DNA of 64,000 bases from Spirodela intermedia (GCA_902729315.2 LR746267.1:9056924-9120923), one strand, 5' to 3'. Positions 47,695 to 59,272 are shown, numbered from the stretch's first letter. Program-made: numbers and translations. Notes: generated from the letters alone by a model not told the origin.

Positions 47695-49594
47695 GAGACT
47701 GATTCAGAAGCAATTTAGGTCGAGTATTTGAGTATTTTTTTGTAGATGAAGTACAGGGAACGAGCTGCGGGCCTGATTCTCGTCTCCCCTCTGTGTCGAG
47801 CGCCATCTTGGACCGAGTGGTCCTATAATAAGGTTCATCATCCTCTGGATTAAAAGAGAAAACGCTGCTTCTGCATCAAAATAATTATAGGGCTCATCTC
47901 CAGGTGCTGCTGAGCTTGCTCTATTTCTATGGCATCTGTGGGGTGTTCAAGGAGCTCCTCATCCTCAGATTCTTCAGTGAGGTATGGCATCAAGAAGATT
48001 CTGGGTGGCTTTTATTTCGTATTCAGGCATATTTTCTCCTGGTTTAATCGATCTTCTCAGGAGGTTCGATGCGGCACCGAAGGGGCGAAGTCTGACGCTT
48101 TGCAGTCGTGCCGAAGGGTATGATGCTTTCAGAAGAACACAATTTCCGAACGGTCATCTTTCTACTTATCGTATTTTTATGCTTGAATTTTTTTCTAAAA
48201 TATCACAGCTGCTTGACGATCGGCAAAGCTCAAACGTCATACGATTTCTAATTGCAATAAACAGGTGAGTACATTGCTTCCCCAGTTTTTTTTCTCATTC
48301 TCAACAATAATATTTATCAGGAGCAGAGCCCCTCTTTATAGATAATTCATCTCAAAAGATTATTACTGTTCATTGTCGCCGCTCTCTCTCTTTTTCTGGG
48401 GAATTTTGGAGTGCAAACTGCTCGAAATTGTAAAAGTCTCAATTAATTAATATTCTGATATATTAACACATCTCCCAGATTTGATTCGTGAGCAGTTAAA
48501 ATGCATCATTACATCAATCAGAACCATAATGATATAAATTACATCCTTCCCTTTCTTTTACAACAGAATTTTAAATTCATAAATTATTTTTTTAAAAATA
48601 AACTCCTGCTGTTTTCCTTCTTTGTACTATGCATCTTGTACATCATATGCATCTGCCGCGCCTGTCATGGTGGGCATAGATTAAAAAGGAAGAAATCCAC
48701 TATTTTTATTTTAAATTATTATTTTCATAATCGTTAGATCTTCACCAATTACAAAATCGATTCCCAGGAAAGGATTCAATCCTCTAATTGTTGGCTTAAT
48801 GATGACAAATAGGAGATGTGACCTCACAGAGAACCTGAAAGAGCTTCAATGCAAGACGCTCATTTTTGTGGGAGAAAGAAGCCCCTTTTATTCCGAGGCT
48901 CGCCACATGATCGAGAAGATGGGCTGTGCAAGCCCAGATCTTATAGAGGTATTTTTTTTCCCTCAGCCTAATTTTGATCGCATAAATAGGTTTCCCCAGC
49001 ATTTCGCTTTATTCATCATCTCCTTGTGGCCTCGTATTTATTTTGTCGAAAATAATTATTCCTAAATTTGTGAGTATGGCGAACGATCGGACAATGTGAT
49101 TCTGCTGGACCATGGTGGGCCCGAATCGGGCTCAAAATAATGCGTCCAACAGGGCGACTCTTTCTATTTTTTTTCTTGTCGGCGTGCAATGAAATGATGG
49201 ACATGAATAGATAATTACAATAATTACTCTCCCTTTCCCTCTCTGTCTCTCATGTTTCTGCCTCTTCCGTCCTTATCGGACGAACTTGGTCATAATTCTG
49301 AGAAAGGAGAGAAGATAGCTAACTCGTCTTCTTGCATGCTGCTCTGTGAATCAGATTCATGCCTGCGGATCGCTGGTGACCGAGGAACAGCCCGACGCGA
49401 TGCTCGTGCCGCTCGAGATTTTCCTGGAGAGCTTCGGGTTCTTCCGGCGAACTTCCTCTGCGCTGAGACACGGCAGCCGGCATTCACGCCCCGCCTCACC
49501 GCCGGCGGCGTACATCCCCCCCGAGCTTCTCTCTCCCGAGGGCCTGGGCATCAAGCTTAAACCCATAAAGACGCGCACAACCGTTGAGGCCTGA
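46413..49594 (+). CDS. NDRG-family protein (NDL/SF21-like), frame broken in exon 3
   Basis: NDL proteins have an alpha/beta-hydrolase fold without the catalytic residues; in Arabidopsis they bind the G-protein beta subunit and affect auxin transport. Eleven exons: 46413-46472, 46590-46689, 47107-47205, 47288-47376, 47543-47603, 47746-47832, 47904-47981, 48061-48117, 48209-48264, 48813-48948 and 49355-49594. Family blocks are complete: [98 protein letters not shown] and the C-terminal [17 protein letters not shown]. All splice phases fit, but exon 3 is one base too long: the conserved [13 protein letters not shown] needs a frame change at the TTTT run 47176-47179. As written, translation stops at 47202-47204 after 85 residues instead of 353. 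This is either a sequence error or a real inactivating change. Confidence 0.9.
47649..47692. repeat. (CT)n microsatellite in NDL intron 5
   Basis: About 44 bases of CT repeat that may serve as an extended pyrimidine tract, about 50 bases before the exon 6 acceptor. Confidence 0.95.
48265..48812 (+). other. AT-rich intron 9 of the NDL gene
   Basis: A 548-base AT-rich intron, the longest in the gene's second half. No coding frame or repeat recognised. Confidence 0.6.
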
Positions 49595-50139
49595 GACCGG
49601 CCAGGCGACCCGGGGGGGCGGGGGGGTGGATCTTCTGAAATGCCGCCCATTTTTAGAGGAGGCTCCGGGAGAGTGTATATATAAGGCAGTTTGACGTCGG
49701 CTGTGCCGGCGTACCGGGGGGGAGAGGGAGGGGGGGAGAGAGCAAGGGTGGGCAGACGACAAAATGTATATTTGCCGGAACAGCTCGACGCCCTTCGAAA
49801 ATAGATCATCCGACCCTTCCTACGCAGCTAAAGATCGGCCCTTCTCTTTTCTCGCGTGAAAAAAGAAAGTTCCCTCCTTGATGGGCTGTCCTGGGTCACG
49901 TGGGTTCGGACAAAGAAGGATCTCTTTCTCTCTAGACGTTTCGTAAAACCAGGACAAAGACGCTAGACGCGACCAAGATTTCTTCGTCCGGTAGATGTAC
50001 GACTAAAGGGTAGCTCTCTGCTCATATACTGGGGAAGAAAAGTCCCTAAAGGCGAAGACAGGCAGCAGAGAGACGAAGAGAGTTGACCAACACATCCACG
50101 TACGGTAGAGTCACAAGGAAGAGAACGGGGACGCCGGGC
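49595..50139. other. convergent 3' region between the NDL and HSP70-like genes
   Basis: About 545 bases between two converging stop codons, expected to hold both 3' untranslated regions. It contains G runs at 49611-49627 and a GA-rich patch at 49720-49742. No gene seen. Confidence 0.5.
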
Positions 50140-51867
50140 TCACCGGTGGTGGCGCTTCGCTGCCGTGCACAAGTCCATGCTTGAGCCGTACATCTTCTCC
50201 AGCGCCTTTGCGCACCACCCGTGCCCGTCGTCGAGCGTCGGCATCCTCACTTCGATGAGCGGCGCCACCGGGAGCTGAGTCGCGGGGGAGATCACCCCGG
50301 CCAAGATCCTCAGCACATTGGAGGCGTCCACGTCCATGCACACGCTGATCTCGGCGGAGCCCTTCGGCCCAGGAGGAATCCCCGTGACCTTGAAGTAACC
50401 CAGGAGGTGGTTCTCCCCAACAGCCTTGCCCTCGCCTTCGTAGACGACAACCAGGGCCTCCGTCTGGTTGTCGTGGGCCGTCGTGAAGAGCACGTCTTTC
50501 CTTGCAGGGACGGCCGTGTTCCTGTGAATGATCGGGATGAAGCTCTCTCCATCCGCGCGGACTCCTAGGCTGAGAGGGGTGGCCTGAATGGTCAGCAAGT
50601 CCAGGCTCCCTGAGGGGTCGCTGATTCCAGAGGCGACGGCCCCCTCCAGAGCGGCGCCGCACACTGCTGCTTCCAGGGGGCTCATCATCCCCTCGTAGTG
50701 GCTCTTCTTCCCGCACAGGCCAAGAACCAAACTTCTGATCTTGGGGATCTTCGTGCAGCCTCCCACTAGTATGACATCGTTTACGTCGTCGGCTTCTAGC
50801 TTTGCGTCGGCCAGGCACTGTCTTACCAGGCTCTCGCATCTCTCGAAGATGCTCTTGTTGATGTCCTCCAACTGCGCCCGATCCAGAGTGCGGGATAGCT
50901 TCGACTCGCCGCTCAAGCTCACGTCAATGGAGACGCTCGACTCCGTGGACAGCTTGTGGATTGCGTCTTGGGCGGCGATTCGAAGCAAACCCATGGATTT
51001 GATCGCTTCTAAGCTGTGATTTGAGCAGAGACTTTCCAAGTCCGGTAGGAGATGGCGCATCGCATTCTGGAGTATGTCTTCTCCGCCCATTGAACATCCC
51101 GAGAGTGCTTTGATCTGTGAGACTCCTCCCGCGGTGGCCGTTATAGCAACGTCGGTATACCCCGCGCCCATGTTGAATATAAGAGCAATCTTCTCACAAC
51201 CGCTTCCCATGTTTTCTTGGACGGCATGCTGCTGCTGCTGTGCGTAGAGAAGGGCGACGGCTGTGGGCTCCGGCATCAGCCTGAGAATACGAAGGCCTGC
51301 CATGGCACACGCTCGCTCAATCCTGGTCTGCTGAAACCGACTGAAGGCGACGGGAATCGTGAGCACGACATTTCTCACCGGACGTTTCAGCTGGATCTCA
51401 GCCATGGCCTTCAGCTCCACTAGAAAGATCGCGAGAACCTCCTCAGGTGTTGTCGATCTCCAGACATTATTTACCAGAGCTGCAATGAAAGGTCGGACGC
51501 CAATGTCCAGCGTCTGCACGAGGAACGGAAGGGTCTTACTTGAGTGCACCACCTGGTCTGTATCCACCCTTCCTATCAAGCGCTTCATGTTAAAAATGGC
51601 GCTTCCTGAGAATATTTCTTCTTCGTCGTGCCCAAGTTCTTCACTTACTCCTCCAGTGGGGAGCTCGTCCTTGAATAACACATATGATCGCAGATGTTTC
51701 TGGTTTCTAGTATTAGTGAGAAGTTCCACATATGATCCATTCCATATGGCAACGCTGCACTGGGAGGTCCCAATGTCGATTCCAAGGGCAACGTCCGGGA
51801 ACGGAGATGGTTTGTCACCATATGAGGTTTCACTGTCGGACGCAACTGTGTATGATTGCTCGGCCAT
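50140..51867 (-). CDS. truncated HSP70-like protein (HSP70-8 type)
   Basis: The 575-aa product has an Hsp70 nucleotide-binding domain (residues about 27 to 400) and a substrate-binding beta domain (to about 545) but no helical lid or EEVD tail, like the plant HSP70-8/HSP70T-2 group. Motifs: phosphate-1 GIDIGTSQCSVAIWNG, catalytic Lys in FNMKRLIGRVDT, connect motif MPEPTAVALLYA and adenosine motif VILVGGCTKIPK. The phosphate-2 motif reads IFNMGAGYTDVAI in place of the usual DLGGGTFDV, so a conserved Asp and Thr are replaced. An ATPase-driven foldase cycle is therefore doubtful and a co-chaperone or binding role is possible. The start MAEQSY is chosen over the frame's first ATG (51918) because a splice acceptor lies two bases before it. 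The product is probably cytosolic. Confidence 0.9.
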   Translation of the reverse strand: MAEQSYTVASDSETSYGDKPSPFPDVALGIDIGTSQCSVAIWNGSYVELLTNTRNQKHLRSYVLFKDELPTGGVSEELGHDEEEIFSGSAIFNMKRLIGRVDTDQVVHSSKTLPFLVQTLDIGVRPFIAALVNNVWRSTTPEEVLAIFLVELKAMAEIQLKRPVRNVVLTIPVAFSRFQQTRIERACAMAGLRILRLMPEPTAVALLYAQQQQHAVQENMGSGCEKIALIFNMGAGYTDVAITATAGGVSQIKALSGCSMGGEDILQNAMRHLLPDLESLCSNHSLEAIKSMGLLRIAAQDAIHKLSTESSVSIDVSLSGESKLSRTLDRAQLEDINKSIFERCESLVRQCLADAKLEADDVNDVILVGGCTKIPKIRSLVLGLCGKKSHYEGMMSPLEAAVCGAALEGAVASGISDPSGSLDLLTIQATPLSLGVRADGESFIPIIHRNTAVPARKDVLFTTAHDNQTEALVVVYEGEGKAVGENHLLGYFKVTGIPPGPKGSAEISVCMDVDASNVLRILAGVISPATQLPVAPLIEVRMPTLDDGHGWCAKALEKMYGSSMDLCTAAKRHHR

Positions 51868-51869
51868 GT

Positions 51870-54206
51870 CTACAAAATGAGATGGAAAAAGAATAAAGAA
51901 GGTTAAAAGTGGAATCAACTTGTGTAATTTTCGGATTTAATCCCCATATCAACACTCCGTTCCTATACGGATTCAGGTAGAAGATTGATTCATAGCAAGA
52001 AACTGGGAGAGCACGACAAATGCACACATAAAACAAATCAAAGAAGGACAACCTAACTGATGATTTCTTTCAGTCAAGTTTTCCGGGAGACGGAACAGTC
52101 TACTGTAAATCTGAGGTCAAGGCTACTGGCTGAACCAACAGCTCCTTTATTTTGTTGTGCGTTCAAATCCTTCCAACACCCCCTTAACTTTGGATTTAAT
52201 CTCTTCCAGAAAGATCTCTTCTTCATCACAAATACACGCTATTGTATTTGATGGCAGGGAATAGGGAAGTGCTTCTTTTTCTGACTTTTGACCCCCTTTA
52301 GAGGAGAACTGGCGGAAAATCTTTGGTTGCTGAAGTTTTTGGGCTCTCCTTGAAGGCAATGCCACGGAGATAGGTTAATCCTTTCTTACTCTTTCTTGTC
52401 AATCATTCTTATATGAAGTCCATCCGTCGATTTCGTAAGATATATAATTCATCTGATTCTGATTTAGTGGGCTCATAGTATTCCGAAGCTCAATTAGGCC
52501 AAAATACAGGCAAATTTGAATCCTGCTTAAACGTTACGATTAAAAAATTGCCACGTATAAACCTGAACGAAGCATGAGAAATGATGACGATGAAGGTTAC
52601 AAGGAACGTAGCATCACATCGGTCATCAGCTGAGGGAAGAAAAAGGAGCATTTTAGCTTGCAAACTAAGTGCAAGATTACGGAAGAAAACAGTATCCTTT
52701 AGGTTCTTCTTAAACTGCAATACAATAAATTATATGCATTTCCTATGTATTGAAAAAAAGAATAAGAGAGCTGACATGAAATATAGAAAAATTAAAAATA
52801 CATTAATCTCATCGAACCATACTGACATTTTTTATATGGACATGAGAAATAATATGACTAAACAAATAACTAAAGGCTATGAAACCTTAATATGTTATTG
52901 CGGTTAGATGTTTTCTCTCAGAACTCATCTACCCTGGGAAGTAGAGGAATCAAGATTCTCAGCCTCCTTCACAGCCACAAGCTTCAATCTCAACTGTTTA
53001 AATAAGAGAAACTTGAAGGATGTTCCATGCTCCATAGTACGTAAATAGAAGAAAGATCGAAAATGGATGAAGTGATTTGGAACTCTTGTAAGAGGAAAAA
53101 AATAAATTCACTTTGACAATGTTTTCAGCAATATATAGAGGAGAAAAAAACTCTTAGACAAGAACTTTATACAAACAAATCAGCAAGGAGCAGAGGACGA
53201 GAATTAGAAATCAGCAAGGATGCTCATGAGTTAGGAAACCAGCCATTGTCATTTATCCACAGGATTCAATCTTTTATTCAATGACATCAAGGGATATCAA
53301 AAAATTTCAGAACTTCTAATCTATGTTAAATGCGGCATTTATACGATTGTATATATCAATATAATTTTAATCTGTGTTTCAGATTTAATTGACTCTTCTT
53401 AATTATCACTTTGAGAAATTTTCCTTCAGAAAAGCAAAAGAGCTTTTCGCCAACTCTAGGTTCTTAGTTTATAAAATAATTTAGCATCGGGGTATGGTAA
53501 TCTGTGAGCATGAGTTAAAATCTATATTCAGTTGCCCAGAGCAACCCACGTCTTTTCTCATTGCCCTGAAACGTTGACAGGTTTAATTTTAACAATAGCC
53601 CTCGTACCAAAGCGTAGGTATATCACACTTATTCGCATAATGATGAAATAGTTCTTCGGCTATAATGAAAATCAGAGTACTCTATCATCTGCTCGAGATT
53701 TCAACCAAGAAGGCGAATTATAATTTCCGCAGCAAAGCCAATCCCCTTATCAAGATGATATGATCTAAGCTCAAGTTAACTTCCATATGCCACATTGGAC
53801 CGCATTAAACAGCTTCAACTCACAACACTATCATCCTAAGTTTGAAATTAAAACTGTATCTTTTTCATGAAGGACAGGAAAGGACATGCGGCGGCAATTC
53901 CCTTTACTCCGTCTTTCGTTCGGACTAAATGCAGTGACATTTTCGCTACGCAGATTTAACGATTTTTTCTACAGAATCAAGTAATTGGCAACTTAATTCC
54001 ATTCCAAAAGGATAAGCGCTTCTGGAAGTCCCAATCCATAAACGCTGGCATAAGATAACAGTTGCATAACACTCACCGAATCTGGCCACAACACTCCGGA
54101 TATGCCATGGCCAAAGAGTGAGCAAAATAAAAAGTGCCGCACGCCAGCATCTACTTCCTCGTCATCATATAGAACACAGACACAAGAATACGAGAGACAT
54201 CATTAC
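51870..54206 (-). other. long intron in the 5' leader of the HSP70-like gene
   Basis: Directly before the start codon the minus strand reads TTTTGTAG then ACATGG, a good acceptor. A matching donor (CCAG then GTAATG) lies at 54206, preceded by a GC-rich leader. The 2.3-kb AT-rich stretch between has no gene, which supports one leader intron. Small frames in it (52490-52720, 52581-52907) match nothing. The donor choice is inferred. Confidence 0.55.
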
Positions 54207-54340
54207 CTGGAGACGGAGATTCTTTCCCGGTCGTGGACAGTCAGGGCCGAGAGCATGCGAGCCGCTACAAAATCGTAGCAGGAGAAAGAGAAGCTGACTA
54301 AAAAGATGGAGAGTGGAGCAGAAGAGTGGGGGCCGAGATG

Positions 54341-54350
54341 CTTCCAGAAC
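54341..54350. promoter_or_regulatory. heat-shock-element-like dyad
   Basis: CTTCCAGAAC is a TTCnnGAA dyad, the core of heat-shock factor binding sites. A weak third unit (CTCC) follows. It lies about 135 bases upstream of the inferred leader donor on the transcribed side of the HSP70-like gene. Two units alone give modest support. Confidence 0.4.
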
Positions 54351-54484
54351 CTCCTAGTAGCCAAGTGGCGGTAGGGGCTAGGGAGGACAACCCAAGATGA
54401 TCGCCTGTGAGCCGTCCGATTCCTGCTGACGTGGGAGATCAAAGTGAACTTTATCCAAAGGCTTTCCGGTCTGGTTTGGGACAC

Positions 54485-54859
54485 GATGGGCGACTAATGG
54501 GCCTCCCTATCTTCACCCACATGAGAGATCTTAGCGACACATGTTAGTGTGTATCCACGCAGGGATTTTCACTAATCGCCAACTGGGCCCCGCGGTCCGA
54601 AACCGTCTCATGTGAGCTCGTGTAGGACTGGCCTGGGAAGCTGGCGAGACTTGTGAGGGTCTTTACTGCCAGCATTGACTGACCTTTAATGGGATGTATG
54701 CAGTCAATGGCGGATCCCACGCATTCAACGTAAATATAGGTATCCCTGGATATGAAAATATACTAGAATAAAGGCTGTATTGGAAATGCGTGATCGTCTA
54801 AAATCACTACTTTCGGGCTCCTGAGAGAGCAGCTGATTCTACGGGAGTTTCCTCCTGAT
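54485..54859 (-). promoter_or_regulatory. upstream region of the HSP70-like gene / downstream of the diterpene cyclase
   Basis: About 375 bases with GGGCC motifs (ATGGGCCTCC at 54498, CTGGGCCCCG at 54584) and an AT-rich patch near 54730-54775. It should hold the HSP70-like promoter and the 3' end of the cyclase transcript. No gene seen. Confidence 0.4.
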
Positions 54860-56844
54860 TCAGTCAACGGCCTGGAAAAGGACCTTGTCGACGTGGAGCT
54901 CAAGGGCGGCGGGCGGGCAGCTGGCGACGTAGAAGAGGCTCTTGGCGACGGCAAGGAAGGTCTCCAGGGTGCACCGCCCCGCCTCCGCCTTGTTTCGGAG
55001 CACGAGCATCACGAGTTCTTGCATGTCGAAGTCAACCATGGCGTCGCCGATTCCGCCGGCGTTTTCCCCGTCTCCCTGCCGGTGTAGCAGCGGGGGAAAT
55101 TTATAAGTTCCTGTCGCCGGGGGAGAAGAGGACGATGTTGTGGAGGGGTCGTACCAGAGCGGCGGTGGGGGCTGGGAAGCCTCGCCGGCTGAGGGGGCGG
55201 AGCCGGCGAGACAAGGACGAGATCAGTCGCACCAGCTTGACGTGGCATTGCTGGGGTTGCGAGGGTCGGTGAGAGCCGGCTATCAGTGACTCTTCAAGGG
55301 CGGTCCTTCCAGCGCACAGCTCCAAAGACCGTACTATGAGGAGTCCGGTGTCATCTTCTTCCTCCCGCCGCGCCAGCGTCCAGTCCTCCCACTGCAGCAG
55401 GCGGGAAATCGCAATTAGCAGAAATCAAGGGCCGCGGCGGCGGAGGCGCGGGGGGATGGGGGGCTTTACGGCGCGGTGCAGGTGCCGGCGTATCTGGCTG
55501 TGGGTGGCGGGCGGCGAGGTGCAAGCGTCCAACGCGAGGAGGTCCAGCGTGCGGAGTAGGGATCCGAGGAGCCCCCTCCCCGTACATTTCTGCGTCCCTG
55601 ACCTGCAACGAGGGCCCCTGCTGCCGTCAGCACTCCATTGAAGACAAAGAAACACTAGTTCAGGTAGCCACCGAAAAGCAGTCGCCGTCATGCAGCGGTG
55701 GATATAATATGAGCTGTTCGCCACCTGAGAGAGGGCACGGCGTCGCCATCGGCGTAGGTGCTCAGCGACCGCCTCATCTCGTCCAAGAAACACGCGGTGG
55801 CGCGCTGGCCGCCGCATGTGGCCAGGTGGGCCGACACGGCGTCGACGAGGATGGTGGTGCGGGCCCATCCCAGACGCTCAGTCGCCCTCTCCGGCTCAAA
55901 GACGCTAGCCGCAGCCACGAAATAGGCCGTGAGAAGGTTCTTCCTGGTCACCCCGCGCCCTCTGACCCCGCTGTCCTCGAACCACCTTCAGCCGCAAGTC
56001 CCATATCAGAGTACTGCTGGGCTTCGCCCACGGCGTGGAGAGAGAGAGAGATTCCTCGTCACCTCTGAAGGCCAAGCCACTCCAGCTTGTGCAGGGCCTG
56101 GCACCGGCGGAAGTCCGATCTGGCGAGCTCCAAGAAGTCATCGTTGTTCACGTAGGGCATCCTGCAATGGCTCACACGTTAAGAGTCGATAACTACGTAT
56201 GCCGTGGGAGTTATAACATGCATGCCTATCGATGGCGGCGCCGCCGCAGGGTGGCGTAGTTACCTGTAGAGTGTCTTGCCGATCCAGACGTCATGGTCTC
56301 CGCCGTACTGCTCGAGGTAGAATCTCGCCTCTACGCGGGGGAGGCTGGCGTACCAGGGAAACTCCAAGGCGTACCCAACCTGCCCGATCGAAGCAAAAAC
56401 CTCGTTGAAACAATTAAATAAAAGGAAGCCGGCCAGATGAAATCACTAAGTTGACTATTTACTTATGAAGATCATCACGCATAACAGGAGCTTATTCTAA
56501 AAGGCCGTAGACTACGCCCCGGAGAGCCTGAATAAGCCAATGTTCTGTTGAGGATACCTCCCCCGGCAGGTCTTTTGTTATTATCCACTTGTCGGAGAGC
56601 TTGTCGAGTGCCCGTCGCTCCCGGAGGTACTCGTTTGAGAAGCTCTTCGCTACCTGGAGAATCTCCTCCCCGGGATAAGACACCTGGGCGGCCCTGTTCA
56701 GGTTGTACATGCCAGTGATGGCCTGGGTCAACTGGCCGGGGAGGCAGAAGAACTCTCCGTCCTTCTCGAAATGCAGGAAGACATCTGCGTGCATTTGAAT
56801 CCCCGAAAACATTACCCCAACTCTCAGTTGAATAGCTAATTATG

Positions 56845-56890
<46 letters not shown>

Positions 56891-59031
56891 AGTTAAACCA
56901 GACCCACGAATGTTGTGAAGATATCCGTGCCATGATGGGAAGATAGATGCACGAAAAACTCACGAGAAAGATGTGTCGTGGGGTTTGCATGGCGATAATC
57001 TTCTATTACCGGGTGATACGTCGTATCCATGGAGCCGGAGAAGACGGAAGCCCATCGATGTGTCATCCACGTCTTGGACCCTGGAAGACCTTGCCCACGA
57101 GATCCCGTCAGATGTCCAATACCTAGAAAAGAAGCGCCGCCGGATCTCATGAACGGAGGTCTTTACGTGACAAAGAGAGTAGAGAAAAGAGGACCAAGCG
57201 GTGAAATCTTACTCGTAGACGTAGTCCAGGCACCGGCGGATCTCTTCGAGGAAGTATCGAGAGATCCCCAGTCTCTCCAACCGGTCGACGGCCCAGAGGC
57301 GTTCGAAAAGGTCCACGGGGTATACATTGGGCACTGCGAAAGCCCGCAAGGTAATTATAGAAACAAGACTAAGGAGCCAAGTGGGTGGATGATGTGACGA
57401 AGGGGAACTGCTCGGTGCCCACCTCCCCCGTTGAACCTCCGCACAATCCTCTGCAGATAATCGAAGCACTTGATGTCTCCCGTGCACATGAGAGCAAAAG
57501 CAGTGGAAGACGGCGAGAAGAGTAAGGAGCCGTCGGCGCACTGAAGTCTGAGGATCTTCTCCCAATCCAGGCCTCCCATCCCTTCCAGACTGTGCAGCAG
57601 CGTGGTTGGCACTTCGTGCAACAGATCCTTTGGGATCCTAATAAATGACATGAGGGAGAGAGAGAGAGAGAGAAAGAGAATTAGTCATTGGTGGACGCCT
57701 ACTTGACTGTCGGGGGGGAGGACAATACCTTTTCAGCTTTAGAGACTTCCTGGCGTATATTTCTTCTAGGGCCGGGGAGTCAAGTGGGACATCCAAATCC
57801 AAGGACCTCGCCATCTCCACGAGGGAAGGGAACGCCACTTCGAAGCCAATAGGCATGAGCTCGAGATCCTCCTCATCGAGCCTCTTCATGTTCGCCCAGA
57901 GGAATGAAATCCCTGTCGAGGAAGTCAAACTTAACCATTTGTTGAACAGATGACGGCGTCTCTATATCCATGGTTCAATATGTGAGCGGCGTAGAGAGAG
58001 AGAGAGAGAGAGAGAGACCTCTTTGGCTTCTGTCTGGGCAGACACCCCACGACTTCAAGGCGATCACACAGGCCAAGGTGTTCATCAGGCGGTCGTGGGC
58101 GATGAAGAGCTCGCCATCCCCCCACGACCCGTCCGGCAACTGGTTCTCCTCTATCCACTTAAGGCTCGACGGGAACTGGGGGCCGCCGGCGCCGCTGAGG
58201 TTGGGAACTAGAGCTACCCACGCCGTATCATACGCCGATATGCTGATCTTCCCATCGCTCATCGACCGCAGCATCGCCTTGATCTTGGCAACCCTCTTGT
58301 TCACTCCTTTCTCCTCCGCACTCTCACCTTGCCCGTCACTTTCAGACGTCCCCTCCGGCGTAAAGACGACCGGTATTCCACACTCGCTACCGTTGTAGCC
58401 CACGGAAACCATGACTTGCGTCCCCTCGGCGACGGTGGCAGCATCGTCATCAGTTCGGCACACTTGAATATCAAAAGAAGCACATTAAAAATAAAACTCA
58501 TAAATTTATCGTCGCCTCTCTACGAGCTTCATAGAAGACGATAGAGTGCGTATCAGAGGAAACCTTTTTGGACAGCGGTGGGGGGCTTCTCAGATATTGC
58601 ATGACACATGTACCTCCTGTTCGTCGTCCAGACGCTGACTCGAGAGACTATACCTGTTCAACGACGAGCCACGTAGAATCACTGGTCAACCGAGCGAGAC
58701 TCGTATACATCGGGATGGGAGGGGGAGAGAGAAAGGGAGAGGGAGGGAGGTTGATGATATATGTATGGGTTTTGCTGATCTGGATTGAAGCTGAAACGGC
58801 AGAAACGAAAGAAAAGGAGCAAAGCGCGCAAAATTTATGAGATGTGATGTTAAAGATACAAGATTTGACCAGCACTGGAGGCAGGGAGAGAAAAAGGAGA
58901 AGGGACGTGCCGGAGAGGCTTTCCGGCTTGCGGAGGAAGACCGGTGGGGACAGTGCCACTTGAACCGTATTGCCCGGTGAAGTCGCCGCCATGGAAGCGC
59001 GGGGCGGCAGGGTAATGCAGGGTGAGATCAT
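54860..59031 (-). CDS. CPS: class II diterpene cyclase, ent-copalyl diphosphate synthase type
   Basis: CPS enzymes protonate geranylgeranyl diphosphate in plastids and cyclise it to copalyl diphosphate for gibberellins or specialised diterpenoids. Thirteen exons join in frame: 58860-59031, 58019-58462, 57729-57912, 57423-57637, 57213-57333, 57010-57122, 56558-56784, 56264-56379, 56063-56161, 55725-55985, 55470-55602, 55155-55391 and 54860-55075, giving 845 aa. Seen: [21 protein letters not shown], the base pair His282 (LLHSLEGM) and Asn341 ([12 protein letters not shown]), and the acid motif [10 protein letters not shown] (Asp396-399). No class I DDxxD motif is evident, as expected. Spacing of these residues equals Arabidopsis CPS plus 19. 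Arg350 stands where gibberellin-type enzymes have His. Exon 1 and the final two junctions are the least certain. Confidence 0.92.
56848..56885. repeat. (GA)n microsatellite in a cyclase intron
   Basis: About 38 bases of GA (CT on the coding strand) about 65 bases upstream of the acceptor of the exon that starts at 56784. Confidence 0.95.
57993..58018. repeat. (GA)n microsatellite at the exon 2 splice donor
   Basis: On the coding strand the donor of the second cyclase exon is GTCTCTCTCT, so the CT repeat begins at the splice site itself. A second short tract at 57655-57672 sits just before the acceptor of the fourth exon. Confidence 0.9.
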
Positions 59032-59272
59032 GGCTTCCACCGGCTGATTCCCGCCGTCGTTGCCTGTGCCGAACCAGTTCTTCAGGAGCTTTAAAAACCT
59101 CTGAAGGGGAGCAAGTGAAAACCTACGTTCAAGACGGAGAACGCAAAGAGAGACAGAGAGAGAGGACGGGGGGGGGGAGGGGGGAGGGAGGAAGGAAGGC
59201 AGCGATGGGGGGCAGCGAGGAAGAGAGGGGGCCCGGCTACTCGGCAACTCCGCCCTCCCCCCCTCCAGGTCA

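Noticed and set aside
50111-50839. 242-codon minus-strand frame
   Set aside because: It overlaps the HSP70-like gene in another frame, is very rich in Arg, Gly and Pro, and matches no family; it is a shadow of GC-rich codons.
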